Positions 21,441 through 32,333 of a stretch of DNA of 64,000 nt are shown here, in pieces (within the stretch, counting starts at the first letter, position 1; each line of letters opens with the position of its first letter). The notes under the pieces are model-generated. The model did no database searches. It saw only the letters and a program-made list of their open reading frames with translations, and had not been told where the DNA came from. The translations under genes and the position numbers were made by a program. The stretch comes from Acanthochromis polyacanthus (Eukaryota; Chordata; Actinopteri; Pomacentridae): the NCBI RefSeq assembly GCF_021347895.1, contig NC_067130.1, forward strand, positions 26,309,817-26,373,816. Reading direction: 5' to 3'.

Positions 21441-21454
21441 CCACCAGGTGGCGC
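21441..21454 (+). promoter_or_regulatory. CTCF core-motif match
   Basis: CCACCAGGTGGCGC fits CCASYAGRKGGCRS at all 14 positions, in the same orientation as the site at 21307. Near matches in the same orientation follow at 21574, 22029, 22326 and 22634, and shorter GCAGGTGGCGC cores at 23081, 23402 and 23725. Confidence 0.5.
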
Positions 21455-24150
21455 TGTAACTCAGAGTGTATTTCAAACAGTGGATGTGATGAGGGCTGGA
21501 CTCTGATCACTCATGAAAAGTTTCAGGCTGATTTGATCATGTAGAGGCCAGTTATACAGCATTTATTGTCCCTCCAACAGGTGGCGCTGCAACTGAGAGT
21601 GTCTGTTGGCCTGTAGATGTGATCAGGATTGGATTGTGATCACACATGGAAAGTTTGAGGCAGATTGGAGCATGCAGAGGAGAGTTATACAGCAGTTGAT
21701 GTTTCTTGGCGAAGCATCAAAACTCTAATGGTCGCCATGGCCACGCCATTTGGCTTCTGGTTAAACTTTTGATAACTTTTCCAAACCAAGTCCTGCTGTG
21801 TGGACTGACAAAATTTCAGGTCTCCTGGAATTATCCCCTAGGAGGTATTAACTCTCAAAAATGAGAAAAATCATCAAAAATCTCACAATTAATCCAAGAT
21901 GGCCGACTTCCTGTTGGGTTTAGGACATGGCTCCAAGAGGCTTTTTTGTGCGTCCTGATGTGCTCTATAAGCCTCCCAAATTTCATGGATGTAGGTGAAA
22001 CGTGCTGGGGGGGCTGTTTGTTAAAAATACTGTAGGGGGCGCTATAGCATGTGCAGTGCTGAGATGCATACAGTGTTGTTCCTTGGGTCAATGGTGATGT
22101 GTGTGGTAATTTTTGTGAGCATTGGAGTATTCCTAACCTGTCAGAAAGGGCTTTGTTTTTCATGGCGATATTTGGTTGCTACGGCAACAGCGTTGCATGA
22201 AATGTCACACCCTTCACAGTGTGTGATTGTCAAGAGGTGAAGACTCGACTGACCAATTTCCAGCATGATATCACCAAGTTTGGGGCCATTGTACCTGAAA
22301 ATATAAGGCCTTAAACTTACTATTACCAACAGGTGGCGCTATGACTTTTTCAAAATTTATGAGTGTGGATGTGTTCAGACTGGACCTGGTATCCAGCATG
22401 TGAAGTCTGAGGCAGATAGGATGTTGTTCAGCTGAGATATGAATCGTTAAATTTTCATGGCGAAACATCGAAATTGGTTTGGCCGCCACAGACACGCCCT
22501 TTGATGACAAGTCACCATTTTCACTGGGATGCATCATCAATGTGTTTAGGCTGTTGTCACTGCATTTGAAGTGAATATGATCAACCGGGTAACAATAGGG
22601 CATGAAAGTGTAAAAGATGTCTATTTCCTGAAACCACAAGGTGGCGCTATGACTGTCAATGAATATCCCTATGTGGATGACATCAGGACAGGACTGTCAT
22701 CATACATGTAAAGTTTCAGGCAGATTGGAGCATGTTGAGAATAATTAGACACCAATTCCTGTTTCATGGCGAAGGATCAGTTGTTTGAGGCTCCGCCATG
22801 GCCACACCTTTTGGCTTCTGGTTGAGTTTTTGATAACTTTTCATCAGAAAGGTCTGGTGCATGTACTGGCCAAATTTCAGTTCTCTCAGACTTATCCACT
22901 AGGAGCTATAAATTTTGACAAATGTACAGCAAATTCAAGATGGCCGACTTCCTGTTGGGTTTAGGGTGTGGCTGTGATTGACTTTTTGGTGTGTCCTGAT
23001 GTGGTGCATATGCCCACCAAATATTGTAGCTGTAAATAAAACATTGTGGAAGTTAACCTAATGACCACTTTTTCAATTTTGCAGGTGGCGCTATAGAGCC
23101 ATTTTTCCACACATATGCGCAACTCCCATAAAATATCAAATTTTTCGCCAGTCCTGATGTGCACGCCAAATTTCACACGTTTTGGTTCATGATAAGGCCC
23201 CCAAAAAAGCAATTCATTTGCCGGGAGAAATTAATTTTGACAAATTTACAGCAAATTCAAGATGGCCGACTTCCTGTTGGGTTTAGGGCGTGGCTGTCAT
23301 TGACTTTTTGGTGTGTCCTGATGTGGTGCATATGCCCACCAAATATTGTAGCTGTAAATGAAACATTGTGGAAGTTAGCCTAATGACCACTTTTCAATTT
23401 TGCAGGTGGCGCTATAGAGCCATTTTGCCACACACATGCGCAACTCCCATAAAATATCAAATTTTTCGCCAGTCCTGATGTGCACGCCAAATTTCACGCG
23501 TTTTGGAATATGATAAGGCCGCCAAAAAGGCAATTCATTTCCCGAGGAGCGATTAAGTTTGAAAAATTTACAGCAAATTGAAGATGGCCGACTTCCTGTT
23601 GGGTTTAGGGCGTGGCTGTAATTGACTTTTTGGTGTGTCCTGATGTTCTGCATATGCCCACCAAATATTGTAGCTGTACATGAAACATTGTGGCAGTTGG
23701 CCTAATGACTACTTTTTCAACTTTGCAGGTGGCGCTATAGAGCCATTTTGCCACGCACATGCGCAACTCCCATAAAATATCAAATTTTTCGCCAGTCCTG
23801 ATGTGCATGCCAAATTTCACGCGTTTTGGAGTATGATAAGGCCGCCAAAAAGCCAATTTACTTTACGGGAGAAAAAAAAAAAAAATAATAATAATAATAA
23901 TAATAAACCCTAGGGTTTCAATAGGGTCCTTGGCACCGCTGGTGCCTTGGACAGTCGGTGCCCTGGCACCGCCTGTCCTTCGCACCCTCGGTGCTCGGAC
24001 CCTAAAAATAAGTATGAAAAGTCCCATCTCTGAGCCCACATTAACCCAAAAAGTGGAAAATGCAGAAGTCAATTACCTTTATTTTCTGAACCATATGTTC
24101 AATTACATGGTGTTTAAATGTCCAAATTGAGTCAAATAAGTTACTAATTG

Positions 24151-24543
24151 GGCTGCACAGTGGTATAGTGGTTAGCACTTTCGCCTTGCAGCAAGAAGAT
24201 CCCCGGTTCAAATCCCGGGGTGGGCCTGGGATCTTTCTGCATGGAGTTTGCATGTTTTCCCTGTGCATGCGTGGGTTTTCTCCGGGTACTCCGGCTTCCT
24301 CCCACAGTCCAAAACTATGCTGAGGTAAATTGATTATTCTAAGTTGCCCGTAGGTGTGAATGTGAGTGTGATTGTTTGTCTGTATATGTAGCCCTGTGAC
24401 AGACTGGCGACCTGTCCAGGGTATCCCCTGCCTTCACCCGAGTCAGCTGGGATAGGCTCCAGCACCCCCCGCGACCCTAGTCTTCTGACTTTTGCAAAAT
24501 ACACAAAAGTGCTTGCTGAGAAATGAAGCGGAGAATAGAGAAT
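24151..24543 (+). repeat. tRNA-derived SINE-like repeat with an inserted block
   Basis: The head reads GGCTGCACAGTGGTATAGTGGTTAGCAC with a B box GGTTCAAATCC (24205-24215). The body ('gtgggttttctccgggtactccggc', 'cctgtgacagactggcgacctgtccagggt', 'ggataggctccagcaccc') is that of a very common ray-finned fish repeat. The usual tail after 'gcgaccctag' is interrupted at about 24481-24526 by foreign sequence and resumes 'agcggagaatagagaatgg'. Confidence 0.75.
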
Positions 24544-27389
24544 GGGTGAATTATGTTTAGAAACATTTTATGCTATAAAATTTCCAGGCAAATCGGAGAT
24601 GATTGAGCAGAAACTATCGATGGAGATGAGCAAAGCAATGAAGGAATCCAGGCCACTTGAAAAGTAAACCCACGTAGAAAGGCATACTGAACATTAACCA
24701 TCTTAGCCAACCCTTGCCAGCGGCATTTGAAATATAGCCGCATAATCGCCTACACCACGAACGCTTTGGCTCGTGGCCCATATCATCTTGCTCACCTCTC
24801 TCGCAGAGACCTTCACACCTCCGCTGTAAACAAGGAGTAATTAACCCACAGGGGAGCTGGCTTTTCTCAAAACAGGCAGAACCAGGCGAGGACTTTACCT
24901 GGCAGGAGAGTGATGGTGGCGGCTGTGCAGGTAGCCAGCTGGTGGCCACCCACCTAGGCCAGATGGCCACGAAGGTTTCATCTGAGGAAACTGCGATATT
25001 GAGATGAACACAACACAGACTGCTGCGTGTAAAATCATTTGTTTGTCAACTCATTCCTGATTCCCCCAAATTATTCATTTTACGGTAAAAAGTTAATTAA
25101 AATCTCATTGCTGACAGGTAGTAAAGCTTTTCTGTGTACTATATGTTTTGGTTTTAATGTATATTGTTGTAGCGTTGCGTGTATGCCACACTAAATGGAA
25201 TGCCATTTTTTGTGGTCTGTTGTAGGAGATTTTAAGGTCACTAGTGCATACTGTACAGACTTTGATGTGCTGATGTTTTTAGCACGAGCAGCACATCTAG
25301 TGCTACTTCAAGTCTACCGTATACTGGGTTTGTACAGTTCACAAGTATATCAGTATAACACAGTGTTGCATGGCAATTTCAGAAGAAGCATACTTTCTTA
25401 ACAGTAAAATAGTTAATGGGGTTTCAGGTTAGTCTTCTTTGCTGCAAACCTGTGAATTGTTTTATCACAAACAACTCAAAATCAAAATTTCTCAGTTGCA
25501 TTACTGTTAAAGAGGCTCCTATATGGACCACTGATTCACATATTTAAGACCTAATAATGCAAATTTACCTTTTTCGTCACTACAAAGTCCTAGTTGCTTT
25601 TGTTTTTGCATTTTTAAAGCTTCAAAATAAAGTGTAATCTGTGTTTCATATCCACTGCATCATCTCCTAATTAAAACTAAACAAACTAAAAAAAAAAAAG
25701 CGTCAAGAAATCTGAACACTAATGATCTGTGGATTCTGTGTACCCACACATCTAGGATTAACAGGTTTGGTCTGCTCCTTAAATAAGTTAATATACACAC
25801 CACACAGATGAAATGTGTAGCCATTTAAATCTTGAAATGCCAGATTTCCCTGTATCAAAGTATAAGTCTGTGCTGATGTGAAGAAGTTAATTTCACAAGA
25901 ATATCCTTATTGATCAGTTGCTGAATTTCTGAGCAATTCTGTGGAAGAGTGCTAGTGTGAGAGAAGTCCCTGCCAACAATTTGTCTACAATTTGGAAGAA
26001 AATGTGTGCAACTTAAGTCGATATTCAACCGTCTGCTTGGCGTGACCCTTTAATCTTGAACCTTTTCAGAGCTAATGTACCAACTAAAACATCCCTGAGG
26101 ATTTTCTGACTGCTAAGGATGCAATTTTTAGGCAAAAGGTTGGTTTTATTATGTGTGCAATAGATATCTGCAATGAGTAGGGAAAGCAGCAATAAATAAA
26201 TAATATACAGAAAACATCCACATTGTAAGGTATAACTGGGTTTAGGATTGAGTTTAAAGGAGTAGTGTGATTCCAAGGAAAAACCTGGTACATGGAACAA
26301 CCTGGAGGCTGATTTAAAGTCTCGTTTTAATGATACACTCTAAATAAGTTAATTAAAAATATAAACCCCAATATGAGTTATTTCCCTTTAATTGTTGTTT
26401 ATTTATTCATGCATGTTAAATTTGGAAATAATTACATTTTTGAAGATAAGTTACCCCAAAATGCTTTGCCAAGATGACACAGCAAGATATCACTATAAAT
26501 CAACAATATCACTAATAATAGTCACAAGTAATCATACTCTGCAGGTCTGCAGGTGTGACTTCAAAAACATGAAAGCTGTCCTAAGGCCTAATATAGACCT
26601 CAAAAACCGTTTGCTTTTAATGACAGTGTCTTTACAAATGCCATTATTGGCTTTACATGTGATGCTGTCCATTTGAATTTGTTTATTGTTGAAATTTTAA
26701 ATGAAACACTGGCTGTAGTTGGATTTGCATTTCAAAAAGTTGGAGGAACTTCATCAAACCCTGAACTCCAAAATACCAAAATGGCTACTTATCGCATCAA
26801 CAGTGGTGGAAGCTGTAGTAATATACTGTTTATTAGCACCTTTGTCTTACTTGTGTCGGTATACTTGTGTCTCGTTAAATCAGTGGTGCACAGTGCTGCG
26901 CAGCGTCCGGCTGGACATGTTGCTATGGTGTTTGTATGTGCAACATGCCTGTTAATGTGTTGTTCATAACCTGTACTGTTAACAATGGTTAACCTGAAAA
27001 CAAAGGTTTTCATTGAGTCATCTTCATTCTCAGACACTGGAACAACTCAGGTGTAACGTCAATCGGAGCTCCGACTTGTAAAGTAAATGGAACTCAGAAA
27101 TGTTGCACATTATCCACACAGATTACACCTCTCTTTCGTTGACTTACATAAGCTTGACTACTTCTTATATCTGATTGGCTCATCTTGTTCACCACGAGAG
27201 TAATGACACAAAGCAGGTGACATAACCACTGAACACTGCAATTTGCGATTCATTTTCTACATGAGGATGTAAAGTGATTATGGCTACTGTTCTGTACATA
27301 AACACACTGGATTCTTGAGCTTTATGCAACTTTAAACAACATGCTTCACGTATTCACACACGCACACATGCACACACATAAATGCATAT
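24544..27389. other. Non-coding sequence, no gene recognised
   Basis: AT-rich apart from a more balanced block at 24600-24970. No ordered protein motif, terminal repeat or RNA gene was found. Confidence 0.45.
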
Positions 27390-28139
27390 TAGACCCTCCA
27401 GAAAAAAGCGGGCAATAATCCTTGATTATGCGGGCTAAAATCCTTGATTATGCGAATAAATATGCGAGGTTTTTATGCCATTTTATGCAGGGAAATTGCG
27501 GAAAGTTGCAAAGTATGCGAATAGTTGTGAAATATGCAAAAATATGTGCGATTCACCTGCCGTCTGGCCGCGGAGGCATGTGTCCTCTAATCAGACACTG
27601 GGACTGCTGGACTGACAGCCTGTGCTTTGGGAGAGGGAGAAGCTCACAGCAGCACCTGCTGCTCGTTGAAAACAGTAACTGCAGAATGATCCGAGTTTTC
27701 CTTTCAGTCTCCAAAACGGCAGAAAAAGTTGCTAGTTTTGTGGCTAGTCGCTTTTGACAAAAAAAAGTCGCTAGATTTAGCGAGAAAGTCGCTAAGTTGG
27801 CAACACTGGTGCCGTGCTCCGCATCAGCTCGTGCTTCTAGTGTGTGTGTGAATGCGCGAACTGATGACGTCAGGCCGGGTGTCACATAAAAACTCACTCA
27901 CAACTCCATTTATATTGGTTATAGTTTTCTCATTTTATGTGGAAATTGTGAAATCAAGCGGGACCTGCATATTTCTCTTCTTTTCGTGGAAATGTGAGAT
28001 TCTTGCGGGAATTATGCGCTGTTTTGCGGGGATTATGCGGCCTTTTGGGAAATAATTGACCCCTGCATAACCAGCGGCATTTTGGTGATTAATGCGGGAA
28101 TTCATGCGATCGCATAATCGCGTTTTTCTGGAGGGTCTA
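27390..28139. mobile_element. 750-bp MITE-like DNA transposon with 6-bp target duplication
   Basis: The ends TAGACCCTCCAGAAAAA and TTTTTCTGGAGGGTCTA are perfect inverted repeats, flanked on both sides by GCATAT. The subterminal zones carry many TTATGCG/CGCATAA motifs, the sort of repeated short sites transposases bind. The centre (27560-27840) is unrelated, more GC-rich sequence with 'agtcgctagatttagcgag'. No transposase frame is present, so it is non-autonomous. A 6-bp duplication fits none of the commonest fish superfamilies neatly, so I leave the class open. Confidence 0.75.
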
Positions 28140-28157
28140 GCATATGCACATCGATTA

Positions 28158-28508
28158 GGTATAACATTATGACCACCTGCCTAATATTGTGTAGGTCCCC
28201 CTTATGTGGTCAAAAATGCTCTGAACCATTGGGTATGGACCAGAGGACCTTTCAGGGTGTCCTATGGGGTCTGGCACCACGATGTTGGCAGTGGATCCCT
28301 TGGGTACTCTGGGTCAAACTTGTTCCACTGAATCCTGTTGATGCTTGATCAGAATGGGGTCTAGGAAGCTTGGAAGTCAAATCGACATCTTGGGCGACTG
28401 TCATGTTCTCATGTTCCCCAAGATGTTCCAGATTGTTTGATGTTTTTGCAAAGTGGTGGGGTGCATTTTACTGTGGGGGTAGGGAGGTTAGGGGAGTTGC
28501 TGGACCTG
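28158..28508 (-). pseudogene. Tc1/mariner-like element, 3' part of transposase (minus strand)
   Basis: On the minus strand the sequence encodes the C-terminal part of a Tc1/mariner-type transposase around the 'PDLNP' glutamate region (minus strand of ~28330-28360), and ends in a terminal repeat at 28158 ('ggtataacattatgacc' on the plus strand). It is diverged, with frameshifts, and lacks the 5' half. It abuts the MITE-like element with only 18 bases between. Confidence 0.6.
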
Positions 28509-28551
28509 CAATGCTTAAGTGTTTTTTGTTTGTTTTTTTACTCCTTGTTAA

Positions 28552-29030
28552 ATTGGCACGATTTAAATTACCTCAGAGGAGTCAGCAGCTGTAGTCAACC
28601 GTTATCATTCATGAGAAGCTCATGCCAGTTAGAAAATTGAATTAATTCAACTTTCTACATGACAAAAAATAATAATTCAATTTGCTGTATGTATATTTTT
28701 GAACCAGCAGATTATATATTTCCAGAAGACCTGTAATAAATTTATGAAAGATGATGCGAATGATGCATTTCACTCCCCAGTAGACCGAATAGATTCTATT
28801 TGATACCAAATGTATTTAATTGGCACCATTTAAATTGCCTAAGAGGAGTCAGCAGCTGTAGTCAATTGTAATGATTCATGAGAAAGTCATGCCAGTAAGA
28901 AAACTTGATTAATTCACCTTTCTACACCACCAGTAAATGTAATTCAAATTTCTGTATGTATATTTTTGACCAGGCAGATTTTGTCATAATTCCAGAAGAT
29001 TTGGAATAAATCAATAAAACAACATAAATG
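28552..29030. repeat. Two diverged tandem copies of a ~210-bp unit
   Basis: The segments starting at about 28552 and 28819 align over some 210 bases: 'ggcac.atttaaatt.cct.agaggagtcagcagctgtagtcaa', 'catgccagt.agaaaa.ttgat', 'ctgtatgtatatttttga', 'ccagaaga...ggaataaat'. They are offset by 267 bp. Just beyond, 29097-29150 ('acaagtgtatgcaaacttttt') resembles the terminal repeat of a Tc1-like family, so the pair may derive from an eroded Tc1 end. Confidence 0.55.
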
Positions 29031-29167
29031 CAAAACTCTTTTTTTTTTCTGACAAAGATGCACATATTTTCATGATCCCATCATAGAAAATTAACAGGTA
29101 TAGGAGTCATTGAAAACATGGTCTTTACAAGTGTATGCAAACTTTTTTTTTATGTCTCACAACTCTA

Positions 29168-29460
29168 CACAGTAAAATCAGCATACCCAAATTAACACTG
29201 TAGGAGTTGATTTTAACACTTTTAAAGTGTCTATATGGGTCCACACCTCAGAGTGTTAATTTAACACTTTTTCGAGTGTTAGTACCTTTACACTGAGTTA
29301 GTGTAAATTTGACTCTTTTTGGAGTTAAAATTTAACACTGCCTAACACCAACCAGTGTTAGTTTTTTTAACACTTCTATGTAGTGTTAGCAATTAACTCT
29401 CAGAGGACTATTTCTTAACTACATAGAAGTGTTAACTCTGTAACACTTAAAGGGTGTATT
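29168..29460. repeat. Left subterminal AACACT/AGTGTT array
   Basis: Six AACACT and five AGTGTT motifs occur within 293 bp, several as abutting inverted pairs such as AGTGTTAATTTAACACT. A perfect 16-bp inverted repeat lies at 29369-29384 and 29418-29433 (AACACTTCTATGTAGT and its complement), with a 33-base loop. In En/Spm the equivalent repeats bind the TnpA protein; here that role is inference. Confidence 0.7.
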
Positions 29461-29495
29461 TATATAAATAAATAAATGTTTGGCAGTTTAAAACA

Positions 29496-29501
29496 TTTAT
29501 T
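29496..29501 (-). terminator. Poly(A) signal of the 810-aa gene
   Basis: AATAAA on the minus strand begins 35 bases after the stop codon and lies just inside the subterminal array. Confidence 0.55.
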
Positions 29502-29535
29502 TTCAAACTTGCACCACAGACTAGAACATGCAACA

Positions 29536-31968
29536 CTAAGGCACAATGTATGTCCTCTCACTCTCATTACAGTACTGCTTATCAAACGGTCTAAAATATG
29601 TCAGCTGGTCAATGAAAATCACAGTATGTTCATTACTTTGCTCTTTTATACAGTATGCATGAAAATGTTCATCGAAGTACAGTGTGGCAACAGCACAGCC
29701 TATTATTAAAGCACGTTGTTCATGTATTATGATATTACAGATTTTCTTAAATACAGGTAGGTCATCATGGGATGTTCCAGTGCATAGCAACAAGTCAATC
29801 TGGTACTCTGTGCCATAATTTCTGACCCAACGTGTAGTTGAAACATCTGAACATGGATCTAATTGTAAGGTATGACAGAGTAATTCTCCACCTTTCAGGC
29901 TATCAATGCTTTTCATTTTTAAAGGACCAATCTCAAACCGTTTAAAATAATAATTTTCATAGTAAAATGCCAGTTGACGCTTGTGTTGCTTTACTAGAGA
30001 TTTAGTAAGGTTTTTAAAATTTTTTACAGACTTCTTAAAAAAATTGTGTTTTGCCTCAAATCGCATACACCACATATGTATAAGAGGGCCAATTTTCTTT
30101 ATAATCCTTGGATAATGTATCATTAGGTGGTGTTTGGGAATCAATTTCTTATCGTGGAACAAAGTTTTGAACATGTTATGGTGGTCACAGATCAAATGTT
30201 TTAGGTAACATATCATCCCATCAGTAAGGATAGGGGAGAAAACTATATCAACAATCTGTATTAAGAGGAGCAATAAGTTCCAGTGATCATTGTCCCTTTC
30301 AACCACATCACCAAAAATAAGTGGGGTATTGCGTAGAATACACCATGACTGAATTGCACTTAAACCTAAGTGCTTACTGTTGTCCTCAATTTTTAAGTGG
30401 CTCGGTTTGTTTTTACGTTCCATGTGACCATAATTAAAACTCTGTATCCTATCTGACAATGTGTTCATAGACATGTAACCATTTTTAAGCAGATACTGAA
30501 AAAACAGCTTTAGCTCATACTGCACGACACCCTCCAACAAATCATGCATTATATCAACTGCAAAATTATCTGTACACTGAAAATACTGTAATGAATTAAG
30601 CACACAAGGTTTTTTAACACCATAAACAGTAGGTAGAGCAGGATCTTCACTTAGTGCATTACAATGTTCGATATGAAGCTCTCTGGAGCGCAGAGTAATT
30701 CTTGGATTATCCTCAGAAATAATGGACTGAATTTCTTCCTTATCTGTCAGACAGAACCTACAAAAGTATGTTGCACCGAAAGATTCAACAAAGCCAAGCA
30801 CACTATTTAAAGCAAGATTATCTCCCGTGACTTGAATTACAGAGCCAAACACCGGTTCATCAATAAATGGAAGTTGGATTCCTTCAGTTTCTAAAATTTT
30901 CAAATCATCAATTAGAGGCTTTAATATTTCTTCAAAACCGTACGTCTTTAAATCTTGGGTGTAGAAAAGAGCTGCAAGATGTATGTTCATTAGCACAGAG
31001 TTCACCTTGGGTGGGAAGTTTTTTAAAGTAAAATAAACACAACCGAGTTTATGGATCCCCTTCTTAGAACCCAACGGATTAGCCGTTTCAAAATCATCGT
31101 AGTAAAGTAAAATTTGCAGAGCATGTCTCTGTTGTGAAAAAAGAGGATGGTTTTGGAAATAAGACCCATCGTTAATGTCTTTGTATGTCCCCTTCTTACA
31201 TTGTTTCTCTTGCAGGAAGCATTCTCTTATCTCACCGTTTTTGAAAATTGATTTCAGTGTACCTAAAATGGGTACATACATGTACTTGTCTGTTACAGGA
31301 ATCTGACTATATACACCTGTAGTTCTGTTTCTACGTGTATCCATTCTCACACCAAGAACAAACTCTTTAGGTTCAACTATTTCCCATTTTTCATCATAAT
31401 ATTTTTGTCTCTTCGTCTGTGTGTTAAATTTTGAAAAGGGATTGTCTAATTGATTTAAACAGTGCTCTACTTTCTTATAAATTTCTGAATCCTTAGTTTC
31501 AGAGGACAATGTTTGGAGAACTGCTTCTTGTGCTCGACTCTGAACATCACTAATAACTTCCTCCATTGAACAAACTATTGTCTGGATAGTGCTTTGAGAA
31601 CAACCAGAGGTTTGTAAGTGTGAAACAACTGAACCACACATTCCTTCAAGTGAGTTCTGTGTAATTACAGGGGGAACATGTAACATGGATGCAGCAGAAG
31701 TTGTTGGCTGTTCACTTAAAGATTCAAACTCAAAATGCCTTTGTGTGGCCACTTCCAGATTAGTATCAACCAGTTCATCATGGTTCTTATGAACAGTCTT
31801 TAGGTGCTTTCTGAAGCCACTGAATGTACAAAATGATGAAGGACATCCTTGCTCTCCACATTTCAAACGCAAGTTTTTAGCTGGATACAGTCCATGCTGA
31901 AATTTTAAATGTTGACAAAGAACTGAACACTTTTTGTGGTGCTTTTTACAAACAAAACATGTGAACAT
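29536..31968 (-). CDS. CACTA/EnSpm-like transposase with N-terminal zinc fingers (810 aa)
   Basis: Predicted role: cut-and-paste transposase of the surrounding element, acting in the nucleus. The frame is open for 810 codons without introns. Residues 4-25 (C-x2-C-x12-H-x4-H) and 37-60 (C-x4-C-x12-H-x4-H) form two zinc fingers for DNA binding. Residues ~100-190 look helical. From ~290 the order of motifs parallels plant Tnp2/Transposase_21: YYDDFETANPLG, then KNFPPK, ILKPLIDDLKILE (~350), GDNLALNSVLGF (~383) and CRFC (~403), then DIMHDLLEG (~471). The Asp residues in YDD, GDN and DIMHD are candidate catalytic acids. The first Met is chosen because the fingers start directly after it. A splice acceptor upstream could instead attach it to the promoter of the right-hand gene. 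Confident it is transposon-borne; moderately sure of superfamily. Confidence 0.75.
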   Translation of the reverse strand: MFTCFVCKKHHKKCSVLCQHLKFQHGLYPAKNLRLKCGEQGCPSSFCTFSGFRKHLKTVHKNHDELVDTNLEVATQRHFEFESLSEQPTTSAASMLHVPPVITQNSLEGMCGSVVSHLQTSGCSQSTIQTIVCSMEEVISDVQSRAQEAVLQTLSSETKDSEIYKKVEHCLNQLDNPFSKFNTQTKRQKYYDEKWEIVEPKEFVLGVRMDTRRNRTTGVYSQIPVTDKYMYVPILGTLKSIFKNGEIRECFLQEKQCKKGTYKDINDGSYFQNHPLFSQQRHALQILLYYDDFETANPLGSKKGIHKLGCVYFTLKNFPPKVNSVLMNIHLAALFYTQDLKTYGFEEILKPLIDDLKILETEGIQLPFIDEPVFGSVIQVTGDNLALNSVLGFVESFGATYFCRFCLTDKEEIQSIISEDNPRITLRSRELHIEHCNALSEDPALPTVYGVKKPCVLNSLQYFQCTDNFAVDIMHDLLEGVVQYELKLFFQYLLKNGYMSMNTLSDRIQSFNYGHMERKNKPSHLKIEDNSKHLGLSAIQSWCILRNTPLIFGDVVERDNDHWNLLLLLIQIVDIVFSPILTDGMICYLKHLICDHHNMFKTLFHDKKLIPKHHLMIHYPRIIKKIGPLIHMWCMRFEAKHNFFKKSVKNFKNLTKSLVKQHKRQLAFYYENYYFKRFEIGPLKMKSIDSLKGGELLCHTLQLDPCSDVSTTRWVRNYGTEYQIDLLLCTGTSHDDLPVFKKICNIIIHEQRALIIGCAVATLYFDEHFHAYCIKEQSNEHTVIFIDQLTYFRPFDKQYCNESERTYIVP

Positions 31969-32333
31969 ACTCAGACAGTAGGGCTGTCACTTTTCATTTA
32001 AACATAGTGTGAAAAGTCTGCATTCGAACGGTAATGACCCGCTTGAGCGCCTGTATAAATGCATCAGAGTATTTGAAGGAGTTTCCCTTGTGAGGCAGCA
32101 GAGGGCGCTCTAAAACGTTTTCATAAACTTGACCTATTGCACTTTTGACCTCACAGTAAACAAAAAACAACATGTAGTAAAGCATCGGTCCCAAGTGGAC
32201 AATTACGACACCACCACAAGATATTCGAATATCTTTTAACAAACTGCACGTAATTTTAAACGTTTTCGAACCCAATTTTTGTACAATTTGACAGCTGTAT
32301 CAGACAGACTGACCTTTGTGAACTGGTGGCATT
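31969..32333 (-). other. Spacer between the two transposon genes
   Basis: A 93-codon minus-strand frame (31994-32275) crosses the spacer but shows no recognisable domain, and I do not call it a gene. The transposase promoter or a 3' splice site should lie here; 'ctactgtctgag' (minus strand, ending two bases before the ATG) is a possible acceptor. A CTCF-like motif GCAGCAGAGGGCGC (plus strand, 32095-32108) matches 13 of 14 consensus positions. Confidence 0.4.

Larger units (their letters stand above)
21241..24008 (+). repeat. Composite teleost repeat with ~322-bp tandem units
   Basis: The left edge is 'aattaaagctgcaagcagcgatgg'-like sequence. The body carries recurring blocks: 'ggtggcgct', 'cagattggagcatg', 'aagatggccgacttcctg', 'cgccaaatttcacgcgtttt'. 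The right end is an A-run, (AAT)n at 23884-23906 and a hairpin-rich stretch 'accctagggtttcaatagggtcc'. 'aagatggccgac' occurs at 21896, 22936, 23259 and 23581. 'gcaggtggcgctatagagcc' occurs at 23081, 23402 and 23725, so the 3' part is three head-to-tail units of about 322 bp. No protein is encoded; open frames on either strand are shadows of the repeat. Its mobilisation mechanism is not evident. Confidence 0.75.

Noticed and set aside
21855..23856. Several 80-120-codon minus-strand frames with similar proteins
   Set aside because: They are translations of the ~322-bp tandem repeat units; the similarity reflects the DNA repeat, not a protein family.
24614..24970. 118-codon minus-strand frame in a GC-balanced block
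   Set aside because: No known motif, Cys/Trp/Pro-rich chance composition; kept only as unannotated sequence.
31994..32275. 93-codon minus-strand frame upstream of the transposase
   Set aside because: No domain and no splice-consistent link found; it lies in the intergenic spacer and is more likely 5' untranslated sequence.
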